The notes under the pieces are model-generated. The model saw nothing but the letters and a program-made list of their open reading frames with translations. It did no database searches and was not told where the DNA came from. This document shows positions 50,690-62,881 of a DNA stretch of 64,000 nt, in pieces. Each line of letters opens with the position of its first letter. The stretch's first letter is position 1. The position numbers were made by a program, and so were the translations under genes. Origin of the DNA: Tolypeutes matacus (Eukaryota > Chordata > Mammalia > Cingulata > Chlamyphoridae); contig JAKSZT010054307.1 of the NCBI GenBank assembly GCA_026826555.1, forward strand, positions 380,259 through 444,258, given 5' to 3'.

Positions 50690-50806
50690 TTCAGTCTCTG
50701 AGAGCTTTACTAATTTACTTCTTACTCTAACAAAACAAACAGTGATTCCTGCATTTCTGCAGAAGATCTCAAGATCTGGACTACTGTGGAAGGAATTTCC
50801 AATGAG
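50690..50806 (+). pseudogene. Copy C: exon 1 relic with intact donor
   Basis: Closely similar to exon 1 of the intact gene ('ctcaagatctggactactgt') and ending AATGAG|GTGAGT, a consensus donor. With a surviving promoter this exon could still be transcribed. The next surviving exon is exon 7 at 62882, 12 kb away. Confidence 0.65.
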
Positions 50807-51040
50807 GTGAGTGCTGTGAGGACTTCTGTAGAGAAAGATCTGCTACCTAGTGGTTAACCACAAGCTCACTAGGGGAGTATTTGTTATGGAGTCTTCGGTG
50901 GGAGGAAAGGGCTAGTGTCAACTATATTCAGAAAAGTGAAGAGAGTAGTAGCTTGATGCTAATCTTTCACCTACCTAGGCAAATAGTAGACATCTTTTAT
51001 TCTACCTCAATTGAGGCCTGAGCAAAGGGAAATGCATTTT
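50807..51040 (+). pseudogene. Copy C: intron 1 start
   Basis: Collinear with 1576-1785 of the intact gene, up to the insertion site of an L1. The left target-site copy of that L1 (gcaaagggaaatgcatttt) is at 51022-51040. Confidence 0.75.
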
Positions 51041-52351
51041 TATCAATTTTATTGTAACATATTCATAAAGCATACAATTCATCATCCAAAGTGTACAATC
51101 AATGGCATTTGGTATAATCACAGAGTTGTGCATTATCACTCCAATCAATATTAGAGTATTTTCATTACTCAAAAAAGAAAAAAAGTCAACAAAAGATAAA
51201 AACAAATGAATACAAAAACCCTACCAGTATTCACCTCTCAATCTTTCTATCTTTCTCCTGTCATACATAACTGCTAATCTAGTTCCATCTTTGCAATTTA
51301 TTTGTATTTACATTTTGCATGGATGGAGTCAAACAATATGTAGTACTTTCTGTCTAGTTTCTCACACTTAGCATACTTACTTTTTCACAATTGATGGAAG
51401 ATTTTTAATATATTACTATACACTCTTGTCCATAGTTCTTTTTGGATGTATTTTTGCTCAAATATCACCCTGGCATTAACCTCTTGTAACATTAAAATAC
51501 ATTTGTTCTGTTTCAGAGAAAAACATTTTTATATATGCACTATTTACCATATTTATTTTTCACAAGAAGGCTTGCTATGCTATACAGTCCCATGTTTTAT
51601 CTTAGTTTTCCTTCTGGTGATACACATGTCCTTAGACTTTCCCTTTCAATCACTATCATACATATGTATGATACTAATTACAAATCCTATGATGTGATTT
51701 CACCATTTCTATTCATTTCCAAACATTTCCAAACAACCTTTTTTTTTACCAATTCTGCACAGATTAAACCTTAGCTTTCCGTTCTCTAACCACATTCTAT
51801 TCTCTGGTGACCTATATTCTAGCTATTAACTCCATGAGTTTGCTCATTATATTTAGTTCATAATAGCGAAATCATACAATATTTGTCCTTTTGTGTCTGG
51901 CTTGCATCACTCAACATAATGGCCTCCAGGTTCATCATGTTATCATATGCTTTTCATTTCTTCTTACAGCTGAGTAATACTCCATCATGTATATATAGCA
52001 CAATATGTTTATCCACTCATCAGATGATGGACATCTGGGTTGTTTCCATCTTTTGGTAATTGTGAATAATGTCACCATGAACATTGGTGTGCAGATGTAC
52101 TGTGTACCTGCTCTCAGATCTTTTGGGTGTATATAGTAGTGGTATTTCTGGGTTACATGACAGATCTATATCTAACTTCCTTAGGAACTGCCAAACAGAC
52201 TTCCACAGTGGCTGTACCATTTTACACTCCCGCCAACAGTGAATAAGCATTCCACTCTCTACACATCCTCTCCAACACTTGTAGTTTTCTGTTTTTTTAA
52301 TAGTGGCCATTCTAGTAGGTGTGAAATGATATCCCATTGTTGCTTTGATTT
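51041..52351 (-). mobile_element. 5'-truncated LINE-1 insertion in copy C
   Basis: An antisense L1 3' end: 3' UTR from 51041 and ORF2 C-terminus at about 51890-52420, including an open frame at 52020-52415 that reads as L1 ORF2 C-terminal sequence ('[20 protein letters not shown]'). Target-site duplications gcaaagggaaatgcatttt (51022-51040) and gcaaaggagatgcatttt (52352-52369) bound it. The matching site in the intact gene (about 1760-1785) is empty. Confidence 0.85.
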
Positions 52352-52895
52352 GCAAAGGAGATGCATTTTGACTATAGTAGATTTTAAAATTAATTATCTG
52401 GGTATCTTTTGACATGAGATGATTTTTAGAGGAAGATTTTGTGTTTCTTGGCTGGAGGATGAGGAGGAAATTTGGTGTCTATAGTGGGGTCTTGATTTTG
52501 ATAAAGACAATACAGTAGCCTAAGAAAACCATCATGTGATAATAATTAGTAAAAAATTAATGTGGCTATAAAGCCATATTATATGGTATTATCCCAATTT
52601 TATAAAACACGTATACAAACACAGTTATTTAAATACATGATGTCTTAATTTTTTCATATGTATATTCAACTTTTATTTTGCTGTATTCTACCCCATATAT
52701 TACAGACATTCTTTCTATCCTTTGGAGATTGCTGCCTGCTTTCCTCAAATTCATAGCTAAACTTCATTGGTAAGAGTTGGTAGGGCAGAGGCAGGTGGGA
52801 TCAACTACATTTATATCTGCCGCTTGGAATACTTTAGACTTTCTGTAGAGCCTGGTACGTATACATTTCAGATATGCTTGAGAGGAATGTTTAAG
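52352..52895 (+). pseudogene. Copy C: intron 1 continued
   Basis: Collinear with about 1785-2320 of the intact gene, for example the 'tttcttggctg' and 'cataaac acagtta' blocks. Ends at the next L1 insertion. Confidence 0.65.
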
Positions 52896-52919
52896 TTTTT
52901 TTATTTATTGAAGTATAGC

Positions 52920-53595
52920 ACTCATACATGAACATATATAAGCAGTAAGTGTATAGCAATAGTTGTAAACTTACAAAATAAACATACATAACATTATACA
53001 GGGCTCTCATAACTCACTCTACCACCAATACCTTGCATTGTTGTTAAACATTTTTAACTAATGATTAAAGAGCATCCTCAAAATATTACTACTAACAAAA
53101 GTATTTCCCCCCCACCCCACCCTGTTATTATTATTACTTTTATATCATTTATACATGAACATACATAAACAGTTAGTGTATAGTAAAAGTTGTGAACTTA
53201 GAAAGGAAACATTCATACCATCACACAGGGGTCCCATATATCAACCCTCTACCCACACCTTGCATTGTCGTGAGACATGTGTTACAAATTATGAAAGAAT
53301 ACTGTCAAAATCTTACTACTAATTATAATCCTTATCTTACATTTAGTGTATTTTCCCCCCAACCCATTGTGGAAGGAGTTTTAAACATATTTTTATGACA
53401 GAAGCTGCAAACTTACAAAGAAATCATGCACATATGCAGAATTCCCAAACAACACCCCTCTATCAACACACCACACCGTGGTGGAACATTTGCCACAGAT
53501 TATGAGATAATATCATCCAATTATTACCAGGTCCACAGCGTACATTTGGCACACATTTTCCATACTCCCCCATTATCAACACAGTACATCTTTGG
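52920..53595. repeat. Triplicated ~220-bp module in L1 3' UTR
   Basis: Three successive copies share 'tacatgaacat...', 'aacttacaaa...catac' and 'ccttgcattg' landmarks. The 'aactta' anchor falls at 52968, 53195 and 53410 (spacing 227 and 215). Confidence 0.75.
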
Positions 53596-55149
53596 TATAG
53601 ATGTAAGAATATTACATTATCACTGATAACCACCATAGGTCACTCCAGTTGTATTTTCCCCATGCTTCTCCACATTTCCACCACCTGCATTTGTGATTTA
53701 CATCTACTCTAGCTCACAAAGGACACTCTTGCATCTGTACCATCAACCATAATTCTCTTCTACTTCTGGGTTTACTGTGTATTCAGTCCCTAGATTATTC
53801 TCTAGCTTTCTGTCAATTGGCATTTACATCCCTAGACTACCATTTTCAGCCACATCCCCATTTATAAACCAGCTGTTAATCACTATACTGTGTTACCATC
53901 AACTCTGTACATTTCTACACTTTTACAGTAAAGCTAATTCAAACTGCTACATACATTAAATATCAGTAGGCCATCTCAGTCCTCCTCTTATCTCCTTTAA
54001 GAATCTACCACCTACACCAGGTCTTGAAGATAGTTTCCTACATTATCTTCTAGAAGCTTTATGGCTCTTGCTTTTATATTTAGGTTTTTGATACATTTTG
54101 AGTTAATTTTTGTATAAGGTGTGAAATAGGGGTCCTCTTTCCTTCTTTTGGCTACGGATATCAAGTTCTCTCAGTACCATTTGTTGAATGGGCTGTTCTG
54201 CCCGAGCTGGGTGGGTTTGACAGGCTAGCCAAAAATCACTTGACCTTAGACGTGAGGGTCTGTTTTTTAACCATCAGTTTGGTTCCATTGGTCGATGTGT
54301 CTGTCTTTATGCCAGTACCATGATGTTTTTTTACCACTGTAGCTAGGTAATACAACTTAAAGTCCAGAAATGAGAGTCTTCCAACTTCGCTTTTCCTTTT
54401 TAAGATGTTTCTGGCTATTCAGGATCCCTTGCCCTTCCAAATAAATTTAATAATCATGTTTTTCATTTATTTAAAAAATACTGCTGGAATTTTTAGCAGG
54501 ATTGCATTGAATCTGTACATCAATTTGAGTAGAATTGACATCTTTATGATATATAGTCGTCCAATCCATGAGCATGGAATATTCTTGCAATTATTTAGGT
54601 CTTTTTAAAATTTCTTTTAACAATGAGTTGTAGTTTTCTGAATACAAGTGCTTTAAATTGTTGGTTAAGTTTATTCCTGAATATTTGGGTTTTATATGTC
54701 ATATGTTATTTTCACCACTCTTTTAACACTTTCAGTTACTTTTATTGATATAATCTTCATTTCTAGACTCTCTTCCAGGCCTCTGTCTATAGTACACCCT
54801 TTAGTATTTCCTGCAAAGCAGGTCTCTTGGTTACAAACTTTCTCAGTTTCTGTTTATCTGTGAATATTCTACACTCGCCCTCATTTTTGAAAGACAATCT
54901 TGCTGGATATAAGATTTTTGTTGGAAGTTTTTCTTTTGCATTATCTTAAATATATCATACCACTGTCTTCTTGACTCCATGGTTTCTGGTAAGAAATCAG
55001 CACTTAATCACATAGGGTATCTCTTACATGTTATTCATGGCTTTTCTTTTGCTGCTCTCAGAATTCTCTCTTTGTCTTTGGAATTTGACATTCTGATTTT
55101 TATGTTTCTCAGAGTTGGTCTATTTGGGATTTTTTCGGGTGGGAGTATG

Positions 55150-55668
55150 TCATGCTTCTTGGACATGGATATCTATGTCCTTCAATAGAGTTGGGAAATT
55201 TTCTACTATTATTTCTTCAAATATTCCTTCTTCCCCCTTTCCCTTCTCTTCTCCTTCTGGGACACCCATGACACATATGTTTGCATGTTTCTTGCTGTCA
55301 CGTAATTCCCTGAGACGTTGTTCAAGTTTTTCCAATCTTTTCTTCATCTGTTCTTTTCTATATTCACTTTCAGAGGCAAATTCTTCAAGCTTACCAATCC
55401 TTTCTTCTGCTTCATCAATTCTGCTATTATATGATTCCAGTGTATTTTTTATTTCATTTATTGCACCTTTCATTCCCACAAGATCTGCTATTTTTCTGTG
55501 AATGCCTTCAAATTCTTCTTTGAGCTCATCCAATGTCTTCTTAATATCCTTAATTTCTTTAGCAATCTCATTGAATTTATTAAGGAGATTTGTTTGAACA
55601 TCTATTATTAGTTGTCTCAACTCCTTTATGTCTTCTGGAGGTTTATCTTGTTCCTTTAACTGGGCCAT
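55150..55668 (-). CDS. LINE-1 ORF1 N-terminal part, open
   Basis: 172 codons open in the L1 sense direction, starting MAQLKEQDKPPEDIKELR. A long coiled coil (about residues 15-125; Leu/Ile heptads rich in Lys and Glu) is followed by the start of the RNA-binding domain (NICVMGVPEG). L1 ORF1p is a trimeric RNA-binding chaperone. The frame stops at the end of the open stretch, and the remaining ORF1 to about 54970 is frame-broken, so this is a relic rather than a working gene. Confidence 0.75.
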   Translation of the reverse strand: MAQLKEQDKPPEDIKELRQLIIDVQTNLLNKFNEIAKEIKDIKKTLDELKEEFEGIHRKIADLVGMKGAINEIKNTLESYNSRIDEAEERIGKLEEFASESEYRKEQMKKRLEKLEQRLRELRDSKKHANICVMGVPEGEEKGKGEEGIFEEIIVENFPTLLKDIDIHVQEA

Positions 55669-56166
55669 ATCTTCCTATTTCTTCGTGTGGATTGTAACTT
55701 TTTGTTGGTGTCTTGGCATCTGGCTTACTATAGTATTTATTCTGGGCACAGTCTTCTCTTTAGTTAGTTTAGGGCTTCCTTCCCTTCCTCTCTTGCTGTT
55801 GTGTAATAGGAGCCAAGCATGTAGTTGGTACTATAAGCTGTGGAGGCTCAAGCTGCCTTCATTACCCCAAGGACCAATGAAACTTCTCCAAGCTTTCTCC
55901 TTTGCCAGGTGTAGGGACAGAGCCACCGCTGTGTGGAATAATCCAACTCATGCAGGCCTAGACTGTAGTTGTCCAGAGAGACTGATGAAGCTTCACATCC
56001 CTTTCTCCCCTGCCTGGGTTGAGGATGGAGCTGCACGTGTGGGCAGCACAATTGTGTGCAGTGCAGGTCCAAGATGACTGCAGTTGCCCCAGTAGACTTC
56101 TGATTATTAGGTCTGTGCCAGCTAAATGTACCTGCAGTTACCTGGATAGGCTGACGCAGGGACTGC

Positions 56167-56905
56167 CAGCTTCCTCCCTGCTAGAGGTGGGGCTGAAGTG
56201 TAGGCTAGGGCTGCAGGCCAATCTGGGTGAAAGAAACCGGTCTCTACCCTCACTGTGATTTTCAGTCAGCCTGGCTTCCCCTCATGCTGGGGGTAGAGTC
56301 AAAATGGCAGCTACCGGCCTCCTTCTGTCTTGGACAGGTTCAAACCTTAGCTGTTCTTAGGATTATACTTTAGACCAAATTTACTAATCAGTAGCTGAAA
56401 TCAGTGGCCAACTGTCTCTTTCTCCCCTGTTTTTGGGACATGGAGCTTCCAATTCCTGGCAAAGAATAGCTCCTGGGATGGCTTGTGCTGCCAAAGTAGG
56501 CTGTTCACTGGCCTCCGCAGCATGGCCTATAATTTCCCAGAGAGACTGGCGCAGCTCCCCCCAGCTTCCTCCCTACCTGAGGTAGGCCTGGGGCTTAGGC
56601 TAGAGTGGCAATCTGATCTAGATGGCAAGAAGCCGGTCCTTACCAACACTGTGATTTTCAGTCAGCCCCGCTTCCCCTCGTGCCAGGGGCAGAGTTAAGA
56701 TGGCAGCTACCAGTGGCCTTTTTCTGACTTGGACAGGTTCAAACTTCAGCTGTTCTTAGGGTTATACTTTAGCCAGCCGAGTTTAATAATCAGTAGCTGA
56801 AGTTGGTGCCCAACTTTTCTTTCTCCCCCATTTTGGAGAAGTAGAGCTTCCAATTCCAGCTGCAGAATAGCTCCCAAAGTGGCTTGTGCCTCCAGTGGAG
56901 GATGG
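56167..56905. repeat. Tandem ~395-bp units in L1 5' UTR
   Basis: Anchors repeat with fixed spacing: 'cagcttcctccct' at 56167 and 56562 (395), and 'tgtgattttcagtcagcc' at 56254 and 56650 (396). 'ttccaattcc' and 'gaatagctcc' also recur at the same step. Weaker, older units may extend to about 55850. Confidence 0.85.
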
Positions 56906-57135
56906 GCACCGGCCTCCATGGCGTGGAAGGTTCTACTTATGAATCTTCTCTGCAGATGGGAAGTCTCCTTCTTCCAGTCTTTCAAGGATGTTGCAGGATC
57001 CACTTCTGGTCTCCTGGAGCCCCCAAACAAATCCTCTAGATAGCTCTGGGTAATCACCAACTGCCCTGTAGCAAGAGCTGATTCTAGGAGCTCTTTACTC
57101 TGCTGCCATCTTGCTGGTTGTCGGGAATGTTTAAG

Positions 57136-58625
57136 GTGTTTTTTTTTTTTTTTAATTAACATTTTGCTTCTATTTTTATTATTTTCATACTTCTGCTTTC
57201 TTTGAATTTAGTTTTACATTTTCAATTTTTCTTATTTTTTTAAAAACGAGGATATTAAATTTGTAATATAAGAATGCCATACATTTTAAATGTTCTTTAT
57301 TCTCTCTGTGTTAGGTAAAGCTTGCTATTTAAGCTTGTTGTTTTGTATAAGTTGTCTAAATATTTGCTGATTGTTCCTTTTCTTTGTTAACTCAGCAATT
57401 GAGATATGCAAAAAAACTTCTAGCTATATTCATGGTTTCATCAAATTTCCCTATTAGTTCTCTCAATTTCTAATAACAAACAACATATATTATTATTAGG
57501 TACATACATAAAGTAGAACTGTTGTATCTTCCTGGGAATTGAATATTTTACCATCATGTAGTAAATCTCTGCTGATGATACTTTTTATCCTGAAGTCTAT
57601 TTAAAAACCACACTAATACAAACTGCTTTCTTTGAATTGCTTTTTGCATGAATAAATTTTTTCCAACTCTTTTTCAACATTTAAATGACCTTTTGTCAGT
57701 AACATATTTGTAGATTTTTCAAAATCCGTTTTACTAAGCTTTGTCTCTTAACGGATTTTGCCCTTGATGTATATTCTGTTGAATGTTATATTTTGATTAG
57801 TTCCTGTCATCTTTATTTCAACTTGTTATACTTGTTCTATGCTTCTTTGTTCTCCTACTTTACCATTCATTTTATCCCTATCTCTCCTTAAGGGCAAGGG
57901 CAAATACCTTATTGAACTCTCATATATTGCTTTCTCATTACTTATGTCCTACTATGTTTTGTCTTGCTTTAATTATGGATTTTTTTTCAATTATTAAGGT
58001 ATTGAGAAACTTTATTAAGTTAGTTTTTCACTCTTACTTGCCCTTTAGCTTGCATCATTTATTGGCTTTATTATTATTTTTTATTGAATATTGTTTCCAA
58101 AAGTGTTTGGTAGATGTCTTTGTGTTGCAAATCTCCTGAGGCATTGAATTCAGAGAATCGATTTTTGGCCCTTGCATTTAAATGCCATTTTGGTTAGATA
58201 TAAAATTCTAGTTTCAAATGGATTTTTCCTTCCAGACTGGTTGACAGCACCACTTCTAAAACCCTGGGGCTGCATACTTTGAAATTCAGAATGTGAATGA
58301 CTTTAGAAACACTATTTAATGCATGCAGTATACATAGAGTATCATATAGATGACCAAGTAGGGATCAAATACACTAATATTTCTGTAGTAAGGTCATGTG
58401 AACATTCACACTAAAGTGGGATTAAAAACAGAGAGAGAGTAAAAATAGCATAATCACCTCCAATAAGGTTTTTTTTTTTAGCATATTCTTTTAATTGTGC
58501 TAATATTATACAGAGAAAATAAGCAAAGATTTTAAGATGACAATGTATTATTCAACAGCTTCAAAGACATTATTCTCTTGGGTCTTCTCATTTGAGATTG
58601 CTTCTCTGCTAATTGTTTTAACATT
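57136..58625 (-). mobile_element. Copy C: old intron 1 LINE-1
   Basis: Shared with copy A (about 2430-3700), for example 'ttgaatattttaccatcatgtagt' and 'gatataaaattctagtttcaaa'. Confirms this L1 predates the duplication. Confidence 0.7.
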
Positions 58626-58629
58626 TTCT

Positions 58630-60725
58630 TTTTTCCATATAATAAACCTTATTTTTAAAGAAGTTTTATATTACAGAAAAGGTATATTGAAAATATAGAG
58701 GATTCTCATATACCCACCCCTATCCCCTTCCACATTTTTCATTATAATAAAACCTTACATTAGTGTGGTACATTTGTTACAATTGATGAACAAATATTGA
58801 AGCATTGCTACTAACCAAGGTCTATGGTTTACATTATGGTTTACGCTTTGCACCGTACAGTTTTATAGGCTTTGAGAAGATGTATAATGGCCTGTACCCG
58901 CCATTGCAATATCATGCAGAAGAATTCCAATGCCCTAAAAATGCCCTATGTTCCATCCCCTCTCCTCAGAACCTCTAGTAACCATTATCTTTATATCAAT
59001 GTTACAAGTTCTTCCGTTACTACAACAATGTCTACTTTGGTCCATGGGTACATTCCTCTTTTATGTTTGTTCACTCCTCATTCTTGAGGATTTGGGGATG
59101 TGATGTTCTCTCTGCTTCAGATTGGGAGGGAGCTTATATCTTATTGGGCAGATGGAAGGAACTGTTTTGCTCACAGTTGTAGCTACTCTTTGTTTGGGGA
59201 TGGGGGTTTCCATCATCATCCTCTCGTTAGTAGTTCTGGGCAAGTCTGATGAACTGGAGAGTAGGTGTTGCAACTCTGCTGAGATTCAGGGCTCAATTGG
59301 CATTTGAACAGACCAAAGATTTAAATCTTTGGGACATATATTGAACAGGTATATTGCTAATTATAGATTCAAGTAAAAGGGGTAAAAGAATTTTGTGCAG
59401 AGAAATTATAAATGAGTCTAACCCATTTACATTGGGAAATAGATTATCATATATTCCAAGGTAAGGCCCACTGATGGGGTGCTGCTTTCATGGGGTTGTG
59501 TTCCATGCCTATAGTGTCTGGACATCTCTAAATCCCCAAGGAACACTCCTGTTTGAGGTTTTGTTTACTGTGGCAGTCAGTGAGATCCTCCTGAGATATG
59601 AATAAGCATAACCTCTGGAATGACCTTCTGACTCACTTTGAAATCTCTTAGCCATAAAAACTTTTTTGTATTTAATGTTTCCCCCTTTTGGTCAAGGTCT
59701 TTTTCTAAATGCATCGCTGGTTAGCACAAGGTATTAATCTCTCGATGCCAGGGAAGCTCATCCCCAGGAGTCATGTCCCACACCAGCAGGGGCTGGGGGT
59801 GTGGGGGAGGTAATAAGTTTATCTACTGAGTTTGGCTTAGGGGAGGCCACATTTGAGTAACAAACTTTTCAGGAGGCAACTCTTAGGCAATGTTTATTAG
59901 TAGGCTAAGTTTCCATTTTACAAGAGTAAGGTTCACAAGTACAAGCATTAATAGCAAAGGCTTAGCATATTGGTCTGTTTTCTTTTATTAGGCACTGCCT
60001 ATATGTACTGTAGAAATTTTTGCCACCCTATTTGAGAACATAGCAGGACTCCCTAGGATGGGAGTTTAATATTTTGTTGATTACTGAGTGGGTCTCCACC
60101 CACTTAGATAAGACCTTATGACAACATGAACACATTCATATTTCTTAGAGGCATGCCTTAGGTGCACCCTCCCCACACATCCCGCCACCACAGTCACCCT
60201 ACACCAGTGACCCTCTCCTGCCTTAGATACCAAAAGAACATTTCCACAATTGTATTCTCAACTGCAGTCCTCAACCTCCCCAGAGTTCACCTGTTCCTTC
60301 CCCCAACCCTCCCTCAAGCTCCATGGATACCCCAATCTACCCTCCCAACCCTGCTCACACTCACTCTCCAGCACTATCGACCCTATTCAAATCACTACAC
60401 CACCGCTACCCCATCTACTGCCAAACCACCATCATCCACCTTTTCATAGATTTTGCCCAGATTAAGCATCAGCTCACCACTTGCTACTCCCTTTCTATCT
60501 CCTGGTAACTTATCTTCCAAACTCTACCTTTGTGAGTCTGCTCAATATCCTTGGATCATATCAGTGAGATCATGCATAATTTGTCCCTTAGTGACTGGCT
60601 TACTTCACTCAACATAAGGTCTTCAAGGTTCATCCATTTTGACACGTGTCAATACTTCATTCCTTCTTACAGTTGAGTAATAGTCCAACATATGTATATA
60701 CCACCAATAATGGTTAATTTATTTT
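58630..60725 (-). mobile_element. LINE-1 3' end with ~1.8-kb 3' UTR
   Basis: In the antisense direction it begins with L1 ORF2 C-terminal sequence (about 60725-60520: 'gaagtattgacacgtgtcaaaatggatg', 'agtgaagtaagccag'). It then runs through a long non-coding 3' UTR to an A-rich end at about 58640. The UTR is the source family of the fragments at 12640-13190 and 27263-28545. Inserted within the old intron 1 L1 of copy C. Confidence 0.75.
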
Positions 60726-60729
60726 TCTA

Positions 60730-61640
60730 ATAACTTTTGTTGTCAAACTCACAAAAGAGAAATTGTTCATTTTCAGAGTCTATTGAGTTTCAAGGATTTT
60801 GCCAGTACTATAAAAGAGTCACCCCATTGTTCTCCCTCATAAAGTTTTGCTGTTGAGGATATAATCTTTTAATCTTTGTAGGTGATCTACTTTTTATCTC
60901 TGGAAGTTTTCAGATTTTTCTCTTTTGTTTTTGATATTGTATAGTTTCACTATAATGTGTTTTGGTGTGGGTTTTCCTTCACTTTCCTCTTTGGCATCAT
61001 TTACTTTTTCTTTTATATTTTCTATTTCTTAATTCCATCCTATCTCCTTATGGGAGGGTTTTCTATCTGATCTTACAAGTCAGCATTTTTTTTTTCTAGA
61101 TGTATCAATTGTACTGTATAGCCAAACAATTATGTTCTAGAAGCCAGGTCTTCTGAACTCCAAAGCTTAAGTTATTAACACTTATATTCTGCCTTCTGAG
61201 CCACTGTGTCAAGGAAAGATATTTTTTTTTTATGGGGGGAGAGCCATATTGAGGAAAGTGTCACTTTAACAAAAGTAATTTTCATATGCTATACTATATT
61301 CAGAATTTAGGACACCATATCTAAAAATATCCAATATGAGAGTTTCTATATGCAGGTTTCAGGCTGAATATATCTGCATATTACTATAATATGGCAGAAT
61401 ATATAAACTAAATCTGAGTAGCTTCGTATGACCCATGCATTCTCTAGATACATCTTTCTAGAAAAAAGGATGTACATTTTCAAGCAGAAGGCCAGCAAAA
61501 GCAAGGTGTCCTTTATATTTCTGGAGTTTAAATATGAGAAATGGTAAGTAGGAAAAGTTTTTAAAAGAATGTTATTTAAAGCCTTCCTAGCCATACTAAG
61601 GAATAAGGAATTTTTCCTAAAGAAAAAGCACGGGGTTATT
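60730..61640 (+). pseudogene. Copy C: intron 1 remainder
   Basis: Collinear with about 3840-4570 of the intact gene: 'ccattgttctccctcataaagttttgctgttg' and 'aagcaaggtgtcctttatatttctgg'. It stops where exons 2-4 should follow. Confidence 0.7.
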
Positions 61641-62365
61641 TGCCTTGATATAGTGACATACAATGACAGGCATAGATTATGATGGACCACTACTGAGAAA
61701 CCACAACACCTCCACAATTTGATAGCAGCTCTGCTTTTTCTTCCTTTCTATATAAGTAAAATATGACTATTTTAGAAAAAAGTAGGAAATTCAGACAACT
61801 AATCAAACTAAAATTAAATAAATTTATATTACCTGAAATCCCAACATCCAGATTATAGGTTTTTTGGTACAACTTTCAGATGTTCTCTTATGTAACTATA
61901 TACATATTATTTCTGAAAATGGTATCATACAATATTTAATATTCTGTAACCTAGTTTATTTTTAGCATATTATAACCATCCTTCCAAGTTCATAAATAGA
62001 AACAGCAATAATTAATTACTGGGTATAAATGTTCAATTGCATAAAAGTACTAAGGTTTATTTAAAAATTCATTTCCTACAAATGGACTTTCCAATATCCC
62101 CTATTATAGTTGTCCCTGCAGTGAACATTGTATCCTCATCATCTTATTATGGCTCTCAAATTAGTTGTAAAATTTTCTTCATGTGGGTCCTGTACCTTTC
62201 TTGTCAGGTTGCATATCACCGTTACTATCATTACTCTTATTATGAGTCTATTCCTGTTGAGTAATTTGCACTGGGCAAAGTAGTTCCCTGTGCTAGGGTG
62301 AATTGGTCGCACTGATGAGAAGTCAGATCCCAGTGAAGTCCAATCACCCACAGGTCAATACTCCA
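61641..62365 (+). pseudogene. Copy C: intron 4 relic joined to intron 1
   Basis: Collinear with about 8400-9130 of the intact gene. The join near 61640 removes the equivalent of about 4570-8400 (exons 2-4). A second deletion, after about 62360, removes exons 5 and 6. Confidence 0.72.
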
Positions 62366-62881
62366 AACACTCAAAAATGTGAAACAGTATAATGAGTTCT
62401 GTACAACTGAATTTTGGTAGAGGAAATGAGGCTAAAGAGGTACAAAAGGCCCCAATGGTGTGCAGCCTTTTGTCAGAAAGGGAGAAATGAAGATGCTAAT
62501 GTGAAAAACAGACTAAAAATTGAACAATTTTACTCAGGGTAATGCCTCATCACTTTTGCAGTTTAGCATAAATTTTTGTGGCATTTACTGGGACAAATGC
62601 ATCAGAGAGAGGCAATGTTTGGGATCAGGGCAATGTAATTGGAATCAGTGGTGTTCTGGAGCCTACTCATTCCCTAACTAGAAAGGGCTGTATGAATCAA
62701 AAGTAAGGAATAGTCTAAAGGAAACGGGAAAGCGAGAAAGAGTGGCCTTTAAGAGCAGAGAAGAGGAATGGCATGGCTCATGGAAAGGAGAGGGGGTGTG
62801 GGTGAAGGGAAGAGTGTAAATGAGATGCATTTTGCTCAGTTGCTGGACTCTCATTTTGCCTTTCTTTATTTCTCCTTCAAG
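62366..62881 (+). pseudogene. Copy C: intron 6 end
   Basis: From about 62640 it aligns with 15290-15483 of the intact gene, ending in the acceptor TCTCCTTCAAG. 62366-62640 is not confidently placed. Confidence 0.65.

Larger units (their letters stand above)
52896..57123 (-). mobile_element. LINE-1 with intact 5' end and internal deletion
   Basis: Antisense L1 flanked by 12-bp target-site duplications ggaatgtttaag (52884-52895, 57124-57135). From its 5' end at 57123: a YY1-type AAGATGGC (minus strand, within 57105-57113), a 5' UTR of about 1.45 kb with tandem units, ORF1 starting at 55668, an inter-ORF part near 54700, then a jump to the ORF2 3' end (about 54010-54680) and a 3' UTR with three repeated modules. 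Most of ORF2, including the endonuclease and RT core, is deleted. The site is empty in the intact gene (about 2310). Confidence 0.88.

Noticed and set aside
55628..56077. A 149-codon plus-strand frame
   Set aside because: Antisense to the L1 5' UTR and ORF1 start; no family match or conservation.
56746..57162. A 138-codon minus-strand frame at the L1 5' end, possibly ORF0-like
   Set aside because: Its start codon lies in flanking A-rich DNA outside the element; inside the L1 the first ATG comes late. Likely a chance frame in GC-rich 5' UTR, though a check in other copies would settle it.
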